From: Sordaria brevicollis
Taxonomy: Eukaryota; Ascomycota; Sordariomycetes; Sordariales; Sordariaceae
DNA length: 64,000 nt
Assembly (NCBI GenBank): GCA_033439795.1
Contig: JAUTDP010000004.1
Coordinates: 558,001-622,000, forward strand
Reading direction: 5' to 3'
The translations under genes were made by a program, and so were the position numbers. Under the pieces are notes generated by a model. That model searched no databases, was not told the DNA's origin, and saw only the letters and a program-made list of their open reading frames with translations. Shown in pieces: positions 14,000-26,470 of this stretch (positions are counted from its first letter, which is position 1; the number at the start of each line of letters is the position of its first letter).

Positions 14000-15400
14000 A
14001 GGTAACGTCCCGTCTTCGCGCCTAGTCTTTAATATAATTATTTTACAGTCCTTAAAGGGTTTTATTTTTTATTTATAGAAAGGGACGAAACGACGTAAAA
14101 AGCCTATTAAGTTTAAATATATTTCGAAGTTATTAAGGGTAATTAATATTTTAAACTTTATTAATACTTCTATTTTATTTATAATTATTAAAAGGCTTAA
14201 TCCGTTAATATAGAAACTTAAGAGTTTTATAGAAAAGAAACCGAAAAATAATTTCTATGGGTTAATACCCAAATTTATTACTTAAAATACGGTTAATACT
14301 TTACGTACGTATTTAATATATTCCTTTATTATTTTATTAAAAATAATAATATTATTAATATATACGCGGTAAAAATAGCGGAACCTCGCTAGACGTTTAT
14401 TTATAAATCTTTAAATATACGAGGGGGAGTTTTTAAAGCCTATAAGAGCAATTAAATTAATTTTTAAACCCTAATATATTATTAAAACTATACAATTCTA
14501 ATACTAAAATTAAATTGGGAATTAATAGAAAAACGACGAAGTATTAAGAGTTATAAAGAATATATAACCGATTAGGGTATTAATAATTTTATTTTAATTA
14601 GGGAGGGGGTAGGTATTAAGAATCGTTATTCTATTTAGCGTTTATAAATCGATTATTATTCGGCCTTTCTTTACTCTATTAATTATCTTCTAAATAATAA
14701 ATATTAGGTAGCCGAAGGGAGTAGGGTATTTTATAAATAGTAACTTTCCTTAATCCCTTAATTTATTAAATATTTTATCGATTACTTTCTATTCCTTTAA
14801 TTCTAATTTATATAGCTTTATTCCTACCTTCTCCTTTTATTAACCCTTAATTAAATTAATTTTTAAATATTTATTTTTATTTATTTTTATTGTACTTTCT
14901 CTACTTTAATACTTAAACCTATTAATAATTTTTTTTAATTACTTCGTTAATTTACGGTTAATATTTATAATACGAACCCTAATTTTAATTATAATAGTAA
15001 AAATGCCGTTTAAACGGCCGATATTAAATTCTTTATACTTATCGAATACTTTAAATAATAATTTGCTAAGTAAATTATTTAGATTAATAAGCTTTAAGTC
15101 CGCTTTTAGATTATTATTAATAACGCTTTTAAGGATAGGGAATATTTCCGATTCGGCCACTTTCTCTATTTTTATTAATTTAACGGCAAATTTACTAAAT
15201 TTAATTTACTTTAACGGAAATAATTTGGTTTTTATTTCTCGATATACTTTTAATTTTATTAATTTGGTTATTAGTTTAGCGCGTCTTAATTCTTTTTCTT
15301 CCGGCTTTAGTATTAGATTTTCGATTTTAAGGTTATTTGCCTTAAATATTTCGTTAAATATAATATAAATATTATTTTCATCGGTTTCGACTAATTTATT
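14000..15400 (-). pseudogene. Reverse transcriptase remnant of the gypsy element
   Basis: Near 14,372-14,325 the minus strand reads AYINNIIIFNKIIKEYIKYV, the RT active-site block in which the catalytic YxDD has become YINN. About 15 codons further on comes an INLGINP-x-KLFFGF-like segment, also typical of gypsy RT. Open fragments at 14,939-15,160 belong to the part upstream of RT. The plus-strand open frame at 15,003-15,368 is the antisense of this coding region. Asp-to-Asn at both catalytic positions rules out activity. Confidence 0.8.
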
Positions 15401-16739
15401 AATAATTTTATTAAAAATAAAACTTTCCGTAATAATTATTTCGGTAGTTAAATTAATGAAGGCTACTTTCTCCCAACTCGTAAATATATACCCATCGTTT
15501 TTAAAATCCTCGATAATTCCGACTTTCTTTTTACGACCAATAGTTTTATATATATTAGATATATTTAAAATTATAATTATTCTAACGGATTTAATATATA
15601 TTAATTAATTAATAATATTATTAATAATTCCGTAAAATATATATTCTTAGGGGGATTTATTAACGTTTATTTAAAATAGGTTATAATAATTAATTAAGAC
15701 TTATATTATCGAGCGCGGCGGGATAACGGTCTTAATTATAATTACTACGCGCTAGCAAATAGGGATTAATTTTAGTATATATTCGAATAGGAAAATTAAA
15801 TCTCTATATAATTTTAAGGTAATAGTTTACCGGGGGTAATTAATAATTATACGGTTAGGATTTAAAAATTTTATACTTAAAAGTATATTCGGGCTTAGAC
15901 CGACCGTTAATTATGCTATAATTATAAATTGCTTTAAGACTTCGATTCTATCTACTATTCCTAGGATATAGAATGTAACGTCGACCTATTTATTAATTAT
16001 AATTTTACCTTTACCAATTTTATTTATTAACTACGGGAGGGTTTTAACGATTTTTACTTCCGGCTAATACTTCTTAAAAAAACGTTTATCGATTATTATT
16101 ATAGAATAATTTAAATCGATATAAATTAAATCTATTTTTATACCGATTTTAATTTTAATTTTATAATATAAATTTTTTTTAATATAATTATTATTTAATA
16201 GGAGAATTGGTTATATATAAATAATATTACCTATTTTTAACTTTAATAAGGCCGGTATAGAATTTTTATTCAGCGCTTTTTTTTTTAATAGTAACGGATT
16301 ATAAATATTTAATAAGATATAAACTATTAAAAATTTATAATCCTTAAAAGCGTTATTATACTTTTAATAAATATATAGAGATTTAATTATTATAACCGAC
16401 GAATAAATAAATATAAATATATTACCGACTTCTTTAGGGTTATAAATAGATTCTTCCTCTTCTTTAAATACTCTTCTATTAAAAATATAACCCTATTCTT
16501 TTAAATAATCTTCCAATTCCTTTCTATCGCTATTATCCTCTTTAATAAACTCTATTACCGTATAATTATTTATTCCCTTACGCAACTTTACCTATTTATA
16601 ATAATTCTTTTTATAAGACTTTATATACTTTTTTAATAAATACCCCAACTTCCAAATTATATTTCTATAATAATATCCATTTTTCTCCTAATTATTTTTA
16701 CTTCTTCTATTAAAACCCTTCTTATATTTATTTCTACTT

Positions 16740-18950
16740 TTATTCTTATTTCTACCTCTATCTCTATTTTTATTTCTATCCTTATTTCTATTTCTATTTA
16801 CTTTTTCTCATTTATTTCTATCTTTATTCTTTAAGCAATTAAAATTATAATTTACAAAGGTATTAAAACTATTATTAACGGCCGCGTAATTAATTTTAAT
16901 AATTCTAATTATATTAATAATTATTATAGTAAATATATTTAGTATAATTGTATAAGGCTTATAATTTAATAAATCGGTATATATTTTAATTATTAATTTA
17001 ATTACGTTAATTTATTTATAGAATTTGCGAATATTAACGGGCTAGGGGCATATTTATTAAAGGCCGGGATATATATTAATAAAAACCTAAGTTTTAAATT
17101 ATTCGTTAGAAGTTATATTAAGCGCTTTTACGTACCGTATACGAACCGTAGCGTAAATTTAGAACGATTTCTTATTAATAAAGTCGTTATATAAGAAAAT
17201 ATATATTACTAATTTAATTACCGCCTCTATTAAACTTATACCGAATAATTAGAATAGGGTAGTCTTTTAATTGCCAAAATCCTTATAGAGCTCTTAACGC
17301 TCCTCTTTAAAAATTTAAATAATATACTATTATTAAATTATACCGCGGAGGAGTTAGTATAAATTCTTTTTAATAAAATTTTTCTTATTATTATCGTTAA
17401 CGTTAATTATTATAGCGTTTTAAAAAACGGTAATATTTTTATAATAGACGTCGCTACCGATTATAACCGTTGAATTATAATCTTGGACTTCGATTTCGGA
17501 ATTGAAATAACCGATTTAAATAATTTTAAATATTAAAATAAAGTTATTAGTATTAGAAAAATTCCTTATTATATCCGTTATAACCGTTATAAAGTCTACC
17601 GACGGTCCTTAAATTCTAAATAGGAATTCTTCAAAACCTATACTAAATTATTAAAAAATACCCATTGTAAATTATTATTATATAATTAACGATTAGATAA
17701 TTAATAATTAAATTATTAACTATTAATTTACCGAAATAATTAATAATTAAAATATTAACGGTTAATTTATCGGGGTAATTAATAATTAAATTATTAATAA
17801 TTAATTTACCGAAATAATTAATAATTAAAATATTAATAATTAATTTATTAGCGGGCTAATATTAAATTCCTTTAAGGGAATTAATAAACGATTATTTACA
17901 AATACCCTAAGCGGTATTAATTATAATCTTCTTTTAAAAGTAGTGTTAATAAATAGGAATTAGGCTAGATCGCTTTACAGTTTAGTTAACGATTATTAGG
18001 TAAAATCCGTTAATAAACGAAGAATAATAATTTTAGGCCATTTAATAAGGGAAGGTAGATAATCCTTAAAAAATAAACCGGAGAATAATTAAAGTACTTA
18101 ATTATTTAATATTTATAAGAAGATTATAAATTGCCGTAAAATATTATAGGTAATAGGTTAATAACCGTAGGGGATCTATTTTAGCTTAAGATCGTCCTAT
18201 AGAAAATTATTAATTATAAATTAATTAGGGTAGAATATAAAGTATTACCTATTCGGGGCGTTAAAGATTTCGATTTTTCGGTTAATTATTTACTATACGG
18301 ATATTCGAATTAGGCCGGCGAATTAAAGATGCCTCTTCTCGATAAATATTACTACTTGCCGAAAGTCTATAACTAATTAATTAAAATCGGTTATTTAGCG
18401 GGTATCGAATTACTAATTAAGGCCTTACCGTTTTATTATTATAATTAAACGTACTTAATCGTTAATAAAAAAGTTTAAAATAAATCTTATATAAATATCG
18501 AAAAGAAGAATAAATAATAAATTAATATCGACAAAATATTAAATATAATAATCGCAATACTAAGTAAAACGGCGTATAAAAATATATATCTCTAAAATAT
18601 ATAATATTATTAACGGCCAAAAAAGAATATTAAAATTAATTAATAAAGGAAGAAAGGTTTAATAGAATAAAGGAAAAAGATTAGCGGAGTAATAAAATCG
18701 CTTAATTAAACCGTTTAATAGATTAATAAAAAACGAAAAAAAAAAGCGGGTTAAAGATATCGCTAATTAAAAAAAGTACAATACCTCCTACTAATAAGGA
18801 ATTTAATCGCCTAATATTTATTATTAAAATTAAAAAAGGTATAATACCTCTTATTAATAAAAAATTTAATCGATTTTATTATTATTATTATTTTAATAAT
18901 AGGTTTTTAAATAATTAACGAAGGCTTTAAGGCCGGTAGCGTATAATAAA
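16740..18950 (-). pseudogene. Gag-like remnant of the gypsy element
   Basis: Near 16,860-16,700 the minus strand encodes an NYNFNCLKNKDRNK-like segment, what remains of a CCHC zinc knuckle, followed by a Lys/Arg/Asn-rich tail as in many fungal gag proteins. Near 17,690-17,850 there is an in-frame repeat of about 39 bp (13 codons) in four imperfect copies. Upstream the frame is broken by many stops. Placement between the 5' LTR (high coordinate) and RT supports gag. Confidence 0.6.
17690..17850. repeat. 39-bp tandem repeat in gag-like remnant
   Basis: About four imperfect units built on a CCGAAATAATTAATAATTAA core, alternating with a CGGGGTAATTAATAATTAA variant. The 39-bp period is a multiple of three and so would encode a 13-residue repeat on the minus strand. 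Confidence 0.6.
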
Positions 18951-19151
18951 TACTTTTAATAGCCGTTTTACTCGTATTATCGATAATGTAATTACGTTTC
19001 CGACGTAAGTCGATGCGGGGATAATAATAATAATTAAATAACCGTTAAAACGACGCGTACCTTTAACGCGTACGATTAATACGCGGCGTCAACGCTCGTA
19101 TAGTATCGATTGGAATCCAAAATAAATTCAAATAGAACGAATTATAGCTAC

Positions 19152-19385
19152 TATTAATACGTATAACTACGAATACAATATAGTAATACGTAAGGGGCTC
19201 GTCAACGATTGATGGATATTTATATTATTATTCTATTTAAATCCGGACGTTAATATTAACGACCCGGGAGGCTTTTATCTATATTATAGAGAGGCGCGTT
19301 GACGCCTACCGCGTTAACCAAATGCACCTATCCTCAGAAGCCTCTGCTTGCGTAGGAGCGTTCCTAATAGGAATCTCCCGCGTCA
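19152..19385 (-). repeat. LTR of the gypsy element (5' LTR in element orientation)
   Basis: 234-bp partner of 9,137-9,370. The left two-thirds is RIP-mutated, but from about 19,310 onward CA and TG dinucleotides reappear (GCACC, CTCAG, CTCTGC). The edge of RIP therefore falls inside this LTR. The outer end reads CGCGTCA, so the element ends in CA on the plus strand (TG in element orientation). Confidence 0.85.
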
Positions 19386-19392
19386 AATATAA

Positions 19393-20662
19393 ATGCCCAC
19401 GTCTAGTCCAATATACCAAACTTGTACAGGAACTGAGGCATGTACAGATGGGAGGCGTCTTGAGCAGACTAAGGCCCTAGATTTCCGCTGCGGTACCTTT
19501 AACAATGAAATTTGGACAGAGGCTGAGTCTTGGGCGGTTGAAGGGGCTCGGAAATATATGACTAGAGTCCAAGATCTCGACCCAGACTCGTTGGACGACC
19601 TCCCACTAGCCGATGAGGAGAAGCGAGCCTACGTCCTCCAGATGATGCGTGCAGTCATTGACATGGAGTTGAAGGGTGACCGTAATGTGAAGCAAGCGAG
19701 GATCATAGCTTTCACTTCTATAAAGGCCTTGCAGACCATGTGCTGGGACTTTCTGGTAAGTTTAGCTCTATTCCGTGAGGCCAGATGATGTCGACATCCT
19801 AGCTGACCACGTACGACATTCGGCAGGCGTGTATAATATCCGCTCACATGGGTGAGCCCAACGTCTTCCCATGGGCAGCCTCATTTTACTACAAAAAATA
19901 TAACACCTTCGATACCAAGTGGAATGAGGCCATAGAGCTTTTCCAGGTGAGCCCCCAGTGAGAAACTTATCTTGAATTTAAACACTTGAATTAACATGTC
20001 CCTTCGCCATTAAGTTTCCAAAGCGGCCGCCGCCAACCTACTTACATATTCCTACGCACAACGGTTTGCTAGCAAACCGTATGCCGAGCGCGGCGTAAGT
20101 GACACATATAATTATGAGTGCGTGGTACTAATAACCCAATAGAGAAAGAAGACAAATAACGATCATAACGAGCATAAGGCGCAGAAGACCACAGCCGTGG
20201 AGTCTATAGTTGCGATCTTTATTTCGCCCAAGAACGCCATCTCGGAGCAAGCACAGATTTCTCCCTCTGTGGGCTTACCGCAAGCTAACGTTCCAAACAT
20301 TGCCCACACTCCTTCACGACAGGAGATTGTAGCCAAAAGGCGACAACGCCTAGCGAAGAAGCGCAAAGACCGCTTGCTGCTGCTGAATGGGCGTGCAGCC
20401 ATCGGAGTATATTCTTACCGCGGGTGGTAGGGTAGTTCCAAAGCTAAAAGCGTCCAGCGCAATTGCTACCTCTAGTAACACCTCAGAGGTTACGGAATCA
20501 GCCATGGGTACGCAAGGCCCAGTGACTCAACAGAATGGATACCTCCATTCTTACAACTCGGGTACTTTCGGCAATATGGGTGGTTCTGGGAACCCTAGCG
20601 GGACCGGAAAGAGGGCTAGGGATGATCTTGATGATGAGTACGACGAGCGGCCTCCGACTTAG
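19393..20662 (+). pseudogene. Array member M1, four-exon family gene, probably frameshifted
   Basis: First member of the array. Exon 1 (19,393-19,755, 121 codons) starts at an ATG just after the LTR and ends in a helical segment with Trp (TMCWDFL) before a GTAAGT donor. Exon 2 (19,827-19,946) ends ...FDTKWNEAIELFQ. Exon 3 (about 20,015-20,093) encodes SKAAAANLLTYSYAQRF, the family's exon-3 module, but the only AG acceptor leaves it one base short of frame compared with the other members. Exon 4 starts at 20,143 with RKKTNN and runs to a stop near 20,430; a second frame (20,387-20,662) continues a family-like Ser/Gly/Asn tail, so another frameshift lies near 20,390. Exon 1 is unlike the others in sequence, so this is a diverged copy. 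I take it as a recent pseudogene; a sequence-specific splice variant could rescue it. Function unknown. Confidence 0.6.
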
Positions 20663-21579
20663 CGTTCTGGCTAGAACTAAGAGGATGATGTGATAGTCAA
20701 AGTTTGATAGTAGTGGATGATGAGGGAATGCAAGGATGACAGAATATAGCTATCGCTTAGTCACGGGACTCACCGGCAAGTCCTCTTCGTTGTTAATGGA
20801 GCCGAAAGGAGCTTACCCCAGGAGAATACATTCAGCTTGAAAGGAATGGGAAGAATTCTGAGTCTATGAGTGAGAGTGCTTAATTCGCGAAAGTTTCCAG
20901 TAGTAGTCAGTGACTGTTTCGTTCTTCATTCGTCATCTTTGTGGACTTGATGGCATAGTTTTGAGTCTCTGTATAACCATCGGTTGAGTAATGAGGAGTG
21001 TGCAGAGGCGTCCCGGGCTTTTAGTCAAGTTAAGGCATTTCCGATGACGACTTTACGAGTGTGAGGATATGACACAAGTGGGTAGGTAATGCTAGGCACA
21101 CTTGTAGAAAGTATAAGAGGGACTGCCTGGCACAGGTTCGCACTTCAATGCCTAGTAATGGTTATAGGAAACTCACTTCGCAACTACCTCTAAGCTTCTT
21201 CTAGCAAGCCTACCTCTACTCAATTAGTCCTATATTATTATCACGGGCACACACGTATATACATTTCTCACTCAACACCGAGCATTGCATCTTCATCTAA
21301 AGTAATTCCTCCTACACATGTACTGCCTTTGCCTACCTGCAACAAATTTCATGTAAGCCCCAGTCGCCACCTCTACTTCACTCTAGAGGTACATGAGCTG
21401 AGCAATGCGAACTAGCAGGAACCTAGAGGTACATGTACCTGTGACCTGTCCCAGCTGGGGATAGAAACCCTTAGCCGGCGTCCAATTACCAACCTAACCA
21501 CGTTAACTAACATTCACATACCACAGACCAGGTCCCAAAAGCCAGCCTAGGGTATTAGTATGTAGCTCATTAACATACC
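20663..21579. other. Intergenic spacer downstream of M1
   Basis: GC-balanced sequence with no supported gene. The motif CTAGAGGTACATG occurs twice (near 21,382 and 21,423) within a pyrimidine-rich stretch. I see no transposon ends. Confidence 0.4.
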
Positions 21580-22636
21580 TTGCGGAACCCGACAAAATCG
21601 CATATTTCCTCGAAGAGGTTGGATATACGAAGCCGGGCGGGCTTTGTGGGCCAACTGAGGGGCGCCCTCGCTAGCCATGAGCTTAGCGACTCGAAACGAC
21701 CTTTAAGAGAAGAAAGGGAAGACGACAATTTCGTCCCCACCCTCCACAGTTGTGCAGAACATTGGGCTACAGCGGGGGGCCCTGAAATCGATCCGGAATA
21801 ACGCCTTCAATCCCGCCACTACGGCGGACGTTCCCCACACCGCCGAAATGAAGGAGGGATATGTCCGGATCATCCTCGATGAAATAACTGCGCAGTCAAC
21901 CTTCATACCCACCCCCGCGATGTAACGACAAGCGAGATCCGACCGCTACACTTTTTTTCCGCATGTGTGTAGGAGTCCTTTATCGACGCCTAGGATGGTA
22001 AGCTCTGTGTCTACCCCTGGGCAACCGTCTATCACCACGAGCATTACACAACTCGTTCGAGGAAAGATTTGAACAAGCGATGATCTTTCTTTCGGTAGGT
22101 TGATCGCTTTTCCCCAGTCTTTAAAGCGCGCGAGTCCCAACTAATCTCTCCCCTAGAAGACCTTCGTTGTGAGAAGTTGTACATGTTGTCCGGCTGACGC
22201 GGCACAACGTTCACGATGTGGAAAGCTGCCGCGACCAAGGTTGTCTTTGGTGGGTGAGAATTACCGTATTGAACTGGCGTGGATAGAGGAAGTGAACAAG
22301 TATCCGGGTTCATAACTTGACCCTTTCTGTTTGTTTGTTTGGTAGATACTTGTACGGCTTGATTAGAGAGTATGTGGATGATGTTGTGGACTTGATTTCA
22401 AAGAGGAGGGCAAGAAAATTCGGCCAAAGAAAGGAATCGCTAGCGCAACGTACAACCTGCGCACAACGTAGTCGTAGAACGACAAGGTATTTCCAGGCCG
22501 GGGATATGCGGGTAGGCGTCTGAACCGGGCGTTGTCATGCCTCCTATGCCCGCAACGTATACTCGCGTCTTGCCAACTTGCCGGTGCAGTCATGGCGTGA
22601 CCATGCAGGTATGGCCTCACAACCGCCTTTCCAGCC
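21580..22636. other. Spacer with a possible exon-1-like fragment
   Basis: No complete gene can be supported. A plus-strand frame at about 21,770-21,925 reads ...NNAFNPATTADVPHTAEM, followed by KEGYVRIILDEITAQ. Its layout (FP-x-TT followed by a helical segment with L/I-x-DE) recalls exon 1 of M8. It ends in a stop without an intron donor in the expected place. Open frames on the other strand overlap and have no recognisable motif. Confidence 0.25.
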
Positions 22637-22645
22637 CTATAAAAT
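22637..22645 (+). promoter_or_regulatory. TATA-box candidate
   Basis: CCCTATAAAATCCC lies about 115 bp before an ATG at 22,755, with a long pyrimidine-rich leader between them, a common arrangement in filamentous fungi. Confidence 0.4.
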
Positions 22646-22754
22646 CCCGCCCTTCTTCCCATCGGGCATTGCTCTTCTTTGTACCCAATCTTGTTTCTTC
22701 CAGCTCTGTCACACCATCGATTGTCCGAGTTCTTTCGCTGCTAACACTATCGTT

Positions 22755-23335
22755 ATGCATCCAACTGTTGATGAGGGATGTCACCAAGAGGCTCCAGAGA
22801 CAACAAGATCACACACATGATGATGGATCCTGATCGGAAACCAATGTCCGAACTCTTCCTCGAATGTGACCTCTTGCTCGCCCAACTTCGTCGCCACGGC
22901 TCCATCACCCAAACCGCCGAGCCGTGTTCACCAAGCCGCAGCAGCATGGGAATTGCTGTGCAATCAGTGGAGCGGCAAAGGCCGTTCGTGTTGGTCGTTC
23001 AACATTGCAAGCTATCCTACGGGTCCTCTTGTCAAATTGTTGGTCCGTTGGTATGTGGCCCTTGCCCCTCTTCACTCCTCGCTCCTCCTCTTCCATTCTT
23101 TCTGAGCGCAACTTCTCCATCTCTTCTCGCAACACAATCAATCGTCCGTCCCTCGTATCATCGTGGAAAGCAAGAACCACAAAAGACGCAGCTTGGGTGT
23201 TTGGCCACCTGGGTAGGGAATCGAGGAAGCGACGGACGTCTTGGGGAAGAATGGACCTCAACCGCCGGCGTCTCAAAGTAGTTGGGCCAGGATGCGCTCG
23301 CAAGACTCGGTCATGGATCGCGGTGGGATAGAACA
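22755..23335 (+). pseudogene. M2, very doubtful diverged family remnant
   Basis: A TATAAAA box lies at about 22,638, followed by a CT-rich leader and an ATG at 22,755, which is the promoter layout of a fungal gene. Downstream, the frame containing QAAAAWELL and then YPTGPLVKLLVRWYVALA (22,930-23,070) resembles the AW motif of family exon 1 and the RWK-x-x-VA motif of exon 2, and a GTATGT donor-like site lies at 23,051. No reading through consistent exons could be built. A competing 176-codon minus-strand frame covers 22,905-23,435. I list it only as a lead. Confidence 0.2.
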
Positions 23336-23439
23336 AGGTGGTCGAGAGTTTCGATGTATCTGGTGGTGCATGATGGTTTCCCTGCTTGAAGACATTGTCA
23401 GCAAAGAAGACAGGCAACTGTTGGGAACAGGACACTGGA

Positions 23440-24486
23440 CAGAGCAGCCCGATGCCTGGAAGCTCGAGGAGTCGGACACGAACTCGGCAACAACGACTAT
23501 AACGGCAACCACTCGCAGGCGAGAGGACGACACAACCTGACGGCTTGATACCTCTCCCTCTCCTTTCCTTCCTGCGTCCTCGCCTCGTGGGCTGTGGCCA
23601 CCTCGAAGTGGGAGGTTGGGAGCCGTCTCGTCACCTAGACGAGACTCAAACGCATGATGTGGTATCGACCATAGGGTCGTAGCGAGAGCGGCGGATTACC
23701 AATGGGCAATGGCGGACTGGGGATCGGCTCGAATGGCGCATGATAAGCAAGAATCGTTATGTTGGCTAAATGCGGATTCGGAGTACCTCAAGAGAAACTA
23801 GCCTGACGTTTCGTACAGGAGGTACCTAGGTACTTGTGGTGCCGGTACTGGACGATGGACCCACTCACTGGAACGGCGGGTTCCGGGTACACTAGGAAGG
23901 TTGGTTGGGATGAAGGATGGGAGGTACGACCCCGACGAGCATGTGAGAGGAACCACGACCCGAGTGGCAGCCCAGACTGCTGCAGATTGAAGGGAGTTCT
24001 GCGCCCTGGAGGTTAGTGCAATTTGGCAAGTTCTAGTGGGGCAGGTTCCAAATCCTAGGGCGCTCCTTCCCTCTGTGGCCGCTCTTGCTCTCACTACGGT
24101 AACTTTTCCACTGCGATCCGCACCTGCTACCTGCCTTTTCGATGTGGCCCGTGCAACGAAGGACAACCAAGGGGCGTAATCTCTCAGTTGCGACTTGATC
24201 CATCCTTCCGACAGAAAATACCACTCCGATTCAGCGCCCGCCGCCACACTCAAATTTTGGGTTGGGTGGTTTTCTCGAAACAGGAACTTTTTTCACAACG
24301 CAGCAACTCAACGTACTGAGCCACACTCAACTCATCGGCCTGTTATTGCTTCTCTTTTTCCTTCTACCCTCCACCAGTCACAGATCCCTTCCTTGGAGCT
24401 CTCTTCATTCATTCGACCTTCTGATCGGACCTTTTTTTCGACCAAACCAGTGAATATACACTTACGTTCACATCGCAAACCGCAAC
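23440..24486. other. Spacer and presumed promoter of M3
   Basis: No supported gene. Overlapping open frames of 60-150 codons occur on both strands at 23,798-24,253 without domain signals. From about 24,290 the plus strand becomes strongly pyrimidine-rich up to the M3 start codon, as expected of a fungal promoter and leader. Confidence 0.35.
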
Positions 24487-26470
24487 ATGGATTCCCCGAA
24501 TGGACAGCAGTCCTCCAGTCGACAACAGCGCATCAGGCGCTTCATCAACAACTTCGATGAGATGTGGGAGAAGGCGCGAGAGAAAAGCTCGGTTCATAAC
24601 GACAAGGGAAAATCTAGACACACACACGGCCAATTCTACACGCACACACGGCTCAAAACCTAAGACCGCCACAGCGCCTCCGGAAAAGGCGTTTAATAAT
24701 CAAAAAGGTAGTACCTAAAAGTAAATAGGTTATATATTTCTTTCTAAGCCTTTTTCCCTTTTAAAAAACCTATAGTTTAGCCTTTTTTATTAGAAATTGC
24801 ATTCGTAACGTCCTAGCTTACAACGTACTCGTCATCCTCCCCATATCCCTAAAAACAATTTACTTTAAATATTTGAGAAGGGAAAAAGGGCCTAGGGAGG
24901 TTAATTCACTCAATTATATTATAGCGAAGATTTTCGTTTCTCGAAAATAGCCTTCGTTATTGAAAGTTTCTTCTTCAGAAATCTGGCGTGTGTGCGTGTA
25001 GAATTGACCGTGTGTGTGTCTAGAATTTCCCAACGACAAAGAGGTGGACTGGTCGCAAATCCCGACCGACCCTCGCGAGTTGCAGATGTTGGCCGATGAG
25101 ATGATTGGGGCTATGAAAGATACCTCCGACATCTTGGACGCCAATAACTTTCAGGTCGCCTTCGTCAAGGGCCTGAAGGACGATGAAATTGAGATGGAAG
25201 CATGGAAGATGCTCGTAAGTTCAAACATACGCTTTCCTTCTGCCTTGCTATTTGAATGTATATGACCAGGATCTAATATCACCGTATAAATAGTGGACCG
25301 TTCGCTCAGTGCAGGCAGGCGTCGTGAACTCTAGAGCTTTTACCGCCCCAGTTCCCACCTTTCACAAGCGCTGGAAGGCCGTTGTGGCCTGCATGAGGGT
25401 ACGTACACTCTTGCCTCATGAGAATTCTCCCTGGTTATTAGCCGCAGTGTCCTGACTCCGTTGATTAGCACTCAAAGGCTGCAGTGTACAACCTGTTCAA
25501 AGAATCATATCTTCAGAGGTATGCCAGTAACCCTGTGGCTGAGTTGGAGGTCAGTCGGCTTTCAAACTCAGGTTCAACCATACTCAAATCCTCACCAAGA
25601 ATCTAGTCCCTCATTTCCAACAACTACACCAACCGTTTGAGATCCAACCATTTGGAGGTGCCAAAAGTGGCCAAGAAGCATGGTCCTGTTGCCTACGATG
25701 AGGGGACAGGCAACATTGTCGATGCCCAGGGCAACATTGTCAAGACCCTAACGAAACCGACCAAGCGGACGCTGTCTGATTTTCTGGATGACGAGCTTGA
25801 CGATATTTCGAAGCCCTCACGCGGTCCCCGTAAGTCTGTCAAGCGCCCGAAGAAGACTCAAAATGTCAGCCAGACCGGCGAGAATGTGGCCAGCCCAGAG
25901 GCTTCGGTGCCTGGCAAATCCTCGGCGCGGCCCTTGGCCGGGACTGGCAACCAGCGTGCCATTCTTCCCTCGCATCCTGCCGACACTCAGAATTCCGTCA
26001 CCGCCTCACTACATCAACCCAGATATCACTCCTCGAACAGCCAATACCGCCAGCAGGCGCAATACCCCGAGTCTAACGGCTACTACTCTACGACCGATCA
26101 GCCTCGCCAGCATAGTGATATCAATCATAGCTGTTGCCCACATCCACTTAACGAACAGCCCAACTTGCCTGACCCTCGCGGCCAATTCGATCCTAACCCT
26201 GGATACGGATATCACTATACTGGACAAAAGCAAGCATCTACCGGACAAAACGAATTCACCACAGGATCTGACGGAAACGAACTTTCCTACCAGGGCATTC
26301 AGGACGACAACCTTTCTAACGCTTCTCAGCTTCCTGCTCAACTATCGTTTGTCACTGGCACCAATCACCATGAACAAGTGTTCCGCCATTACGGAGGAAA
26401 GACAGGTAGCTCATCTAATGTCGGGACTTCTACCAATGCTGCTCTCCAAGATGGAGATGGCTACGAGTAA
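24487..26470 (+). pseudogene. Array member M3, exon 1 disrupted by a MITE
   Basis: Family gene with all four exons recognisable. Exon 1 starts at ATG 24,487 (MDSP..., as in M5, with the same CAAC/ACA-ATGGA context) and is interrupted at 24,606 by a 426-bp MITE. Coding resumes at 25,040 and ends at 25,214 with ...EMEAWKML. Exon 2 25,294-25,398 (...FHKRWKAVVACMR). Exon 3 25,469-25,549 (SKAAVYNLFKESYLQRY, NPVAELE). Exon 4 25,607-26,470, with KSVKRPKKTQ, an NLS-like stretch, and a long Gln/Asn/Pro/Ser/Tyr-rich tail. Introns of 79, 70 and 57 nt have GTAAGT, GTACGT and GTCAGT donors. The MITE plus one 8-bp duplication totals 434 nt, and without it upstream and downstream frames agree, so the break is due to the insertion alone. 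As it stands translation from 24,487 stops at 24,661 inside the MITE. Function unknown. Confidence 0.8.
24606..25031. mobile_element. hAT-like MITE in exon 1 of M3
   Basis: A 426-bp non-coding element with 45-bp terminal inverted repeats (24,606-24,650 and 24,987-25,031) that differ at two positions and begin GGGAAAATCTAGACACACAC. It is flanked by a perfect 8-bp direct repeat AACGACAA at 24,598-24,605 and 25,032-25,039. Eight-base target duplications are typical of the hAT superfamily. The interior is AT-rich without an open frame, so it would need a transposase from elsewhere. Confidence 0.85.

Larger units (their letters stand above)
9137..19385 (-). mobile_element. Ty3/gypsy LTR retrotransposon, RIP-inactivated
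   Basis: A 10.25-kb element bounded by two direct repeats of equal length (234 bp) and coding on the minus strand. Read from high to low coordinates the order is gag-like (about 18,900-16,800), reverse transcriptase (about 15,400-14,000), integrase (about 13,100-12,700), the gag-RT-integrase order of Ty3/gypsy. Each domain is recognisable but broken by stops and by D-to-N changes expected from RIP. No target-site duplication could be confirmed: the 5 bases outside each LTR differ (TTTAG on the left, AATAT on the right). The right LTR ends eight bases before the first ATG of the gene array, so this element marks the array's left edge. Confidence 0.85.

Noticed and set aside
15003..15368. 121-codon plus-strand frame in the gypsy element
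   Set aside because: It is antisense to the region upstream of the degraded reverse transcriptase and is kept open by AT-rich RIP composition.
22905..23435. 176-codon minus-strand frame with a charged segment
   Set aside because: It overlaps plus-strand frames with weak family likeness, has no recognisable domain or clear promoter, and high GC alone can keep such frames open.
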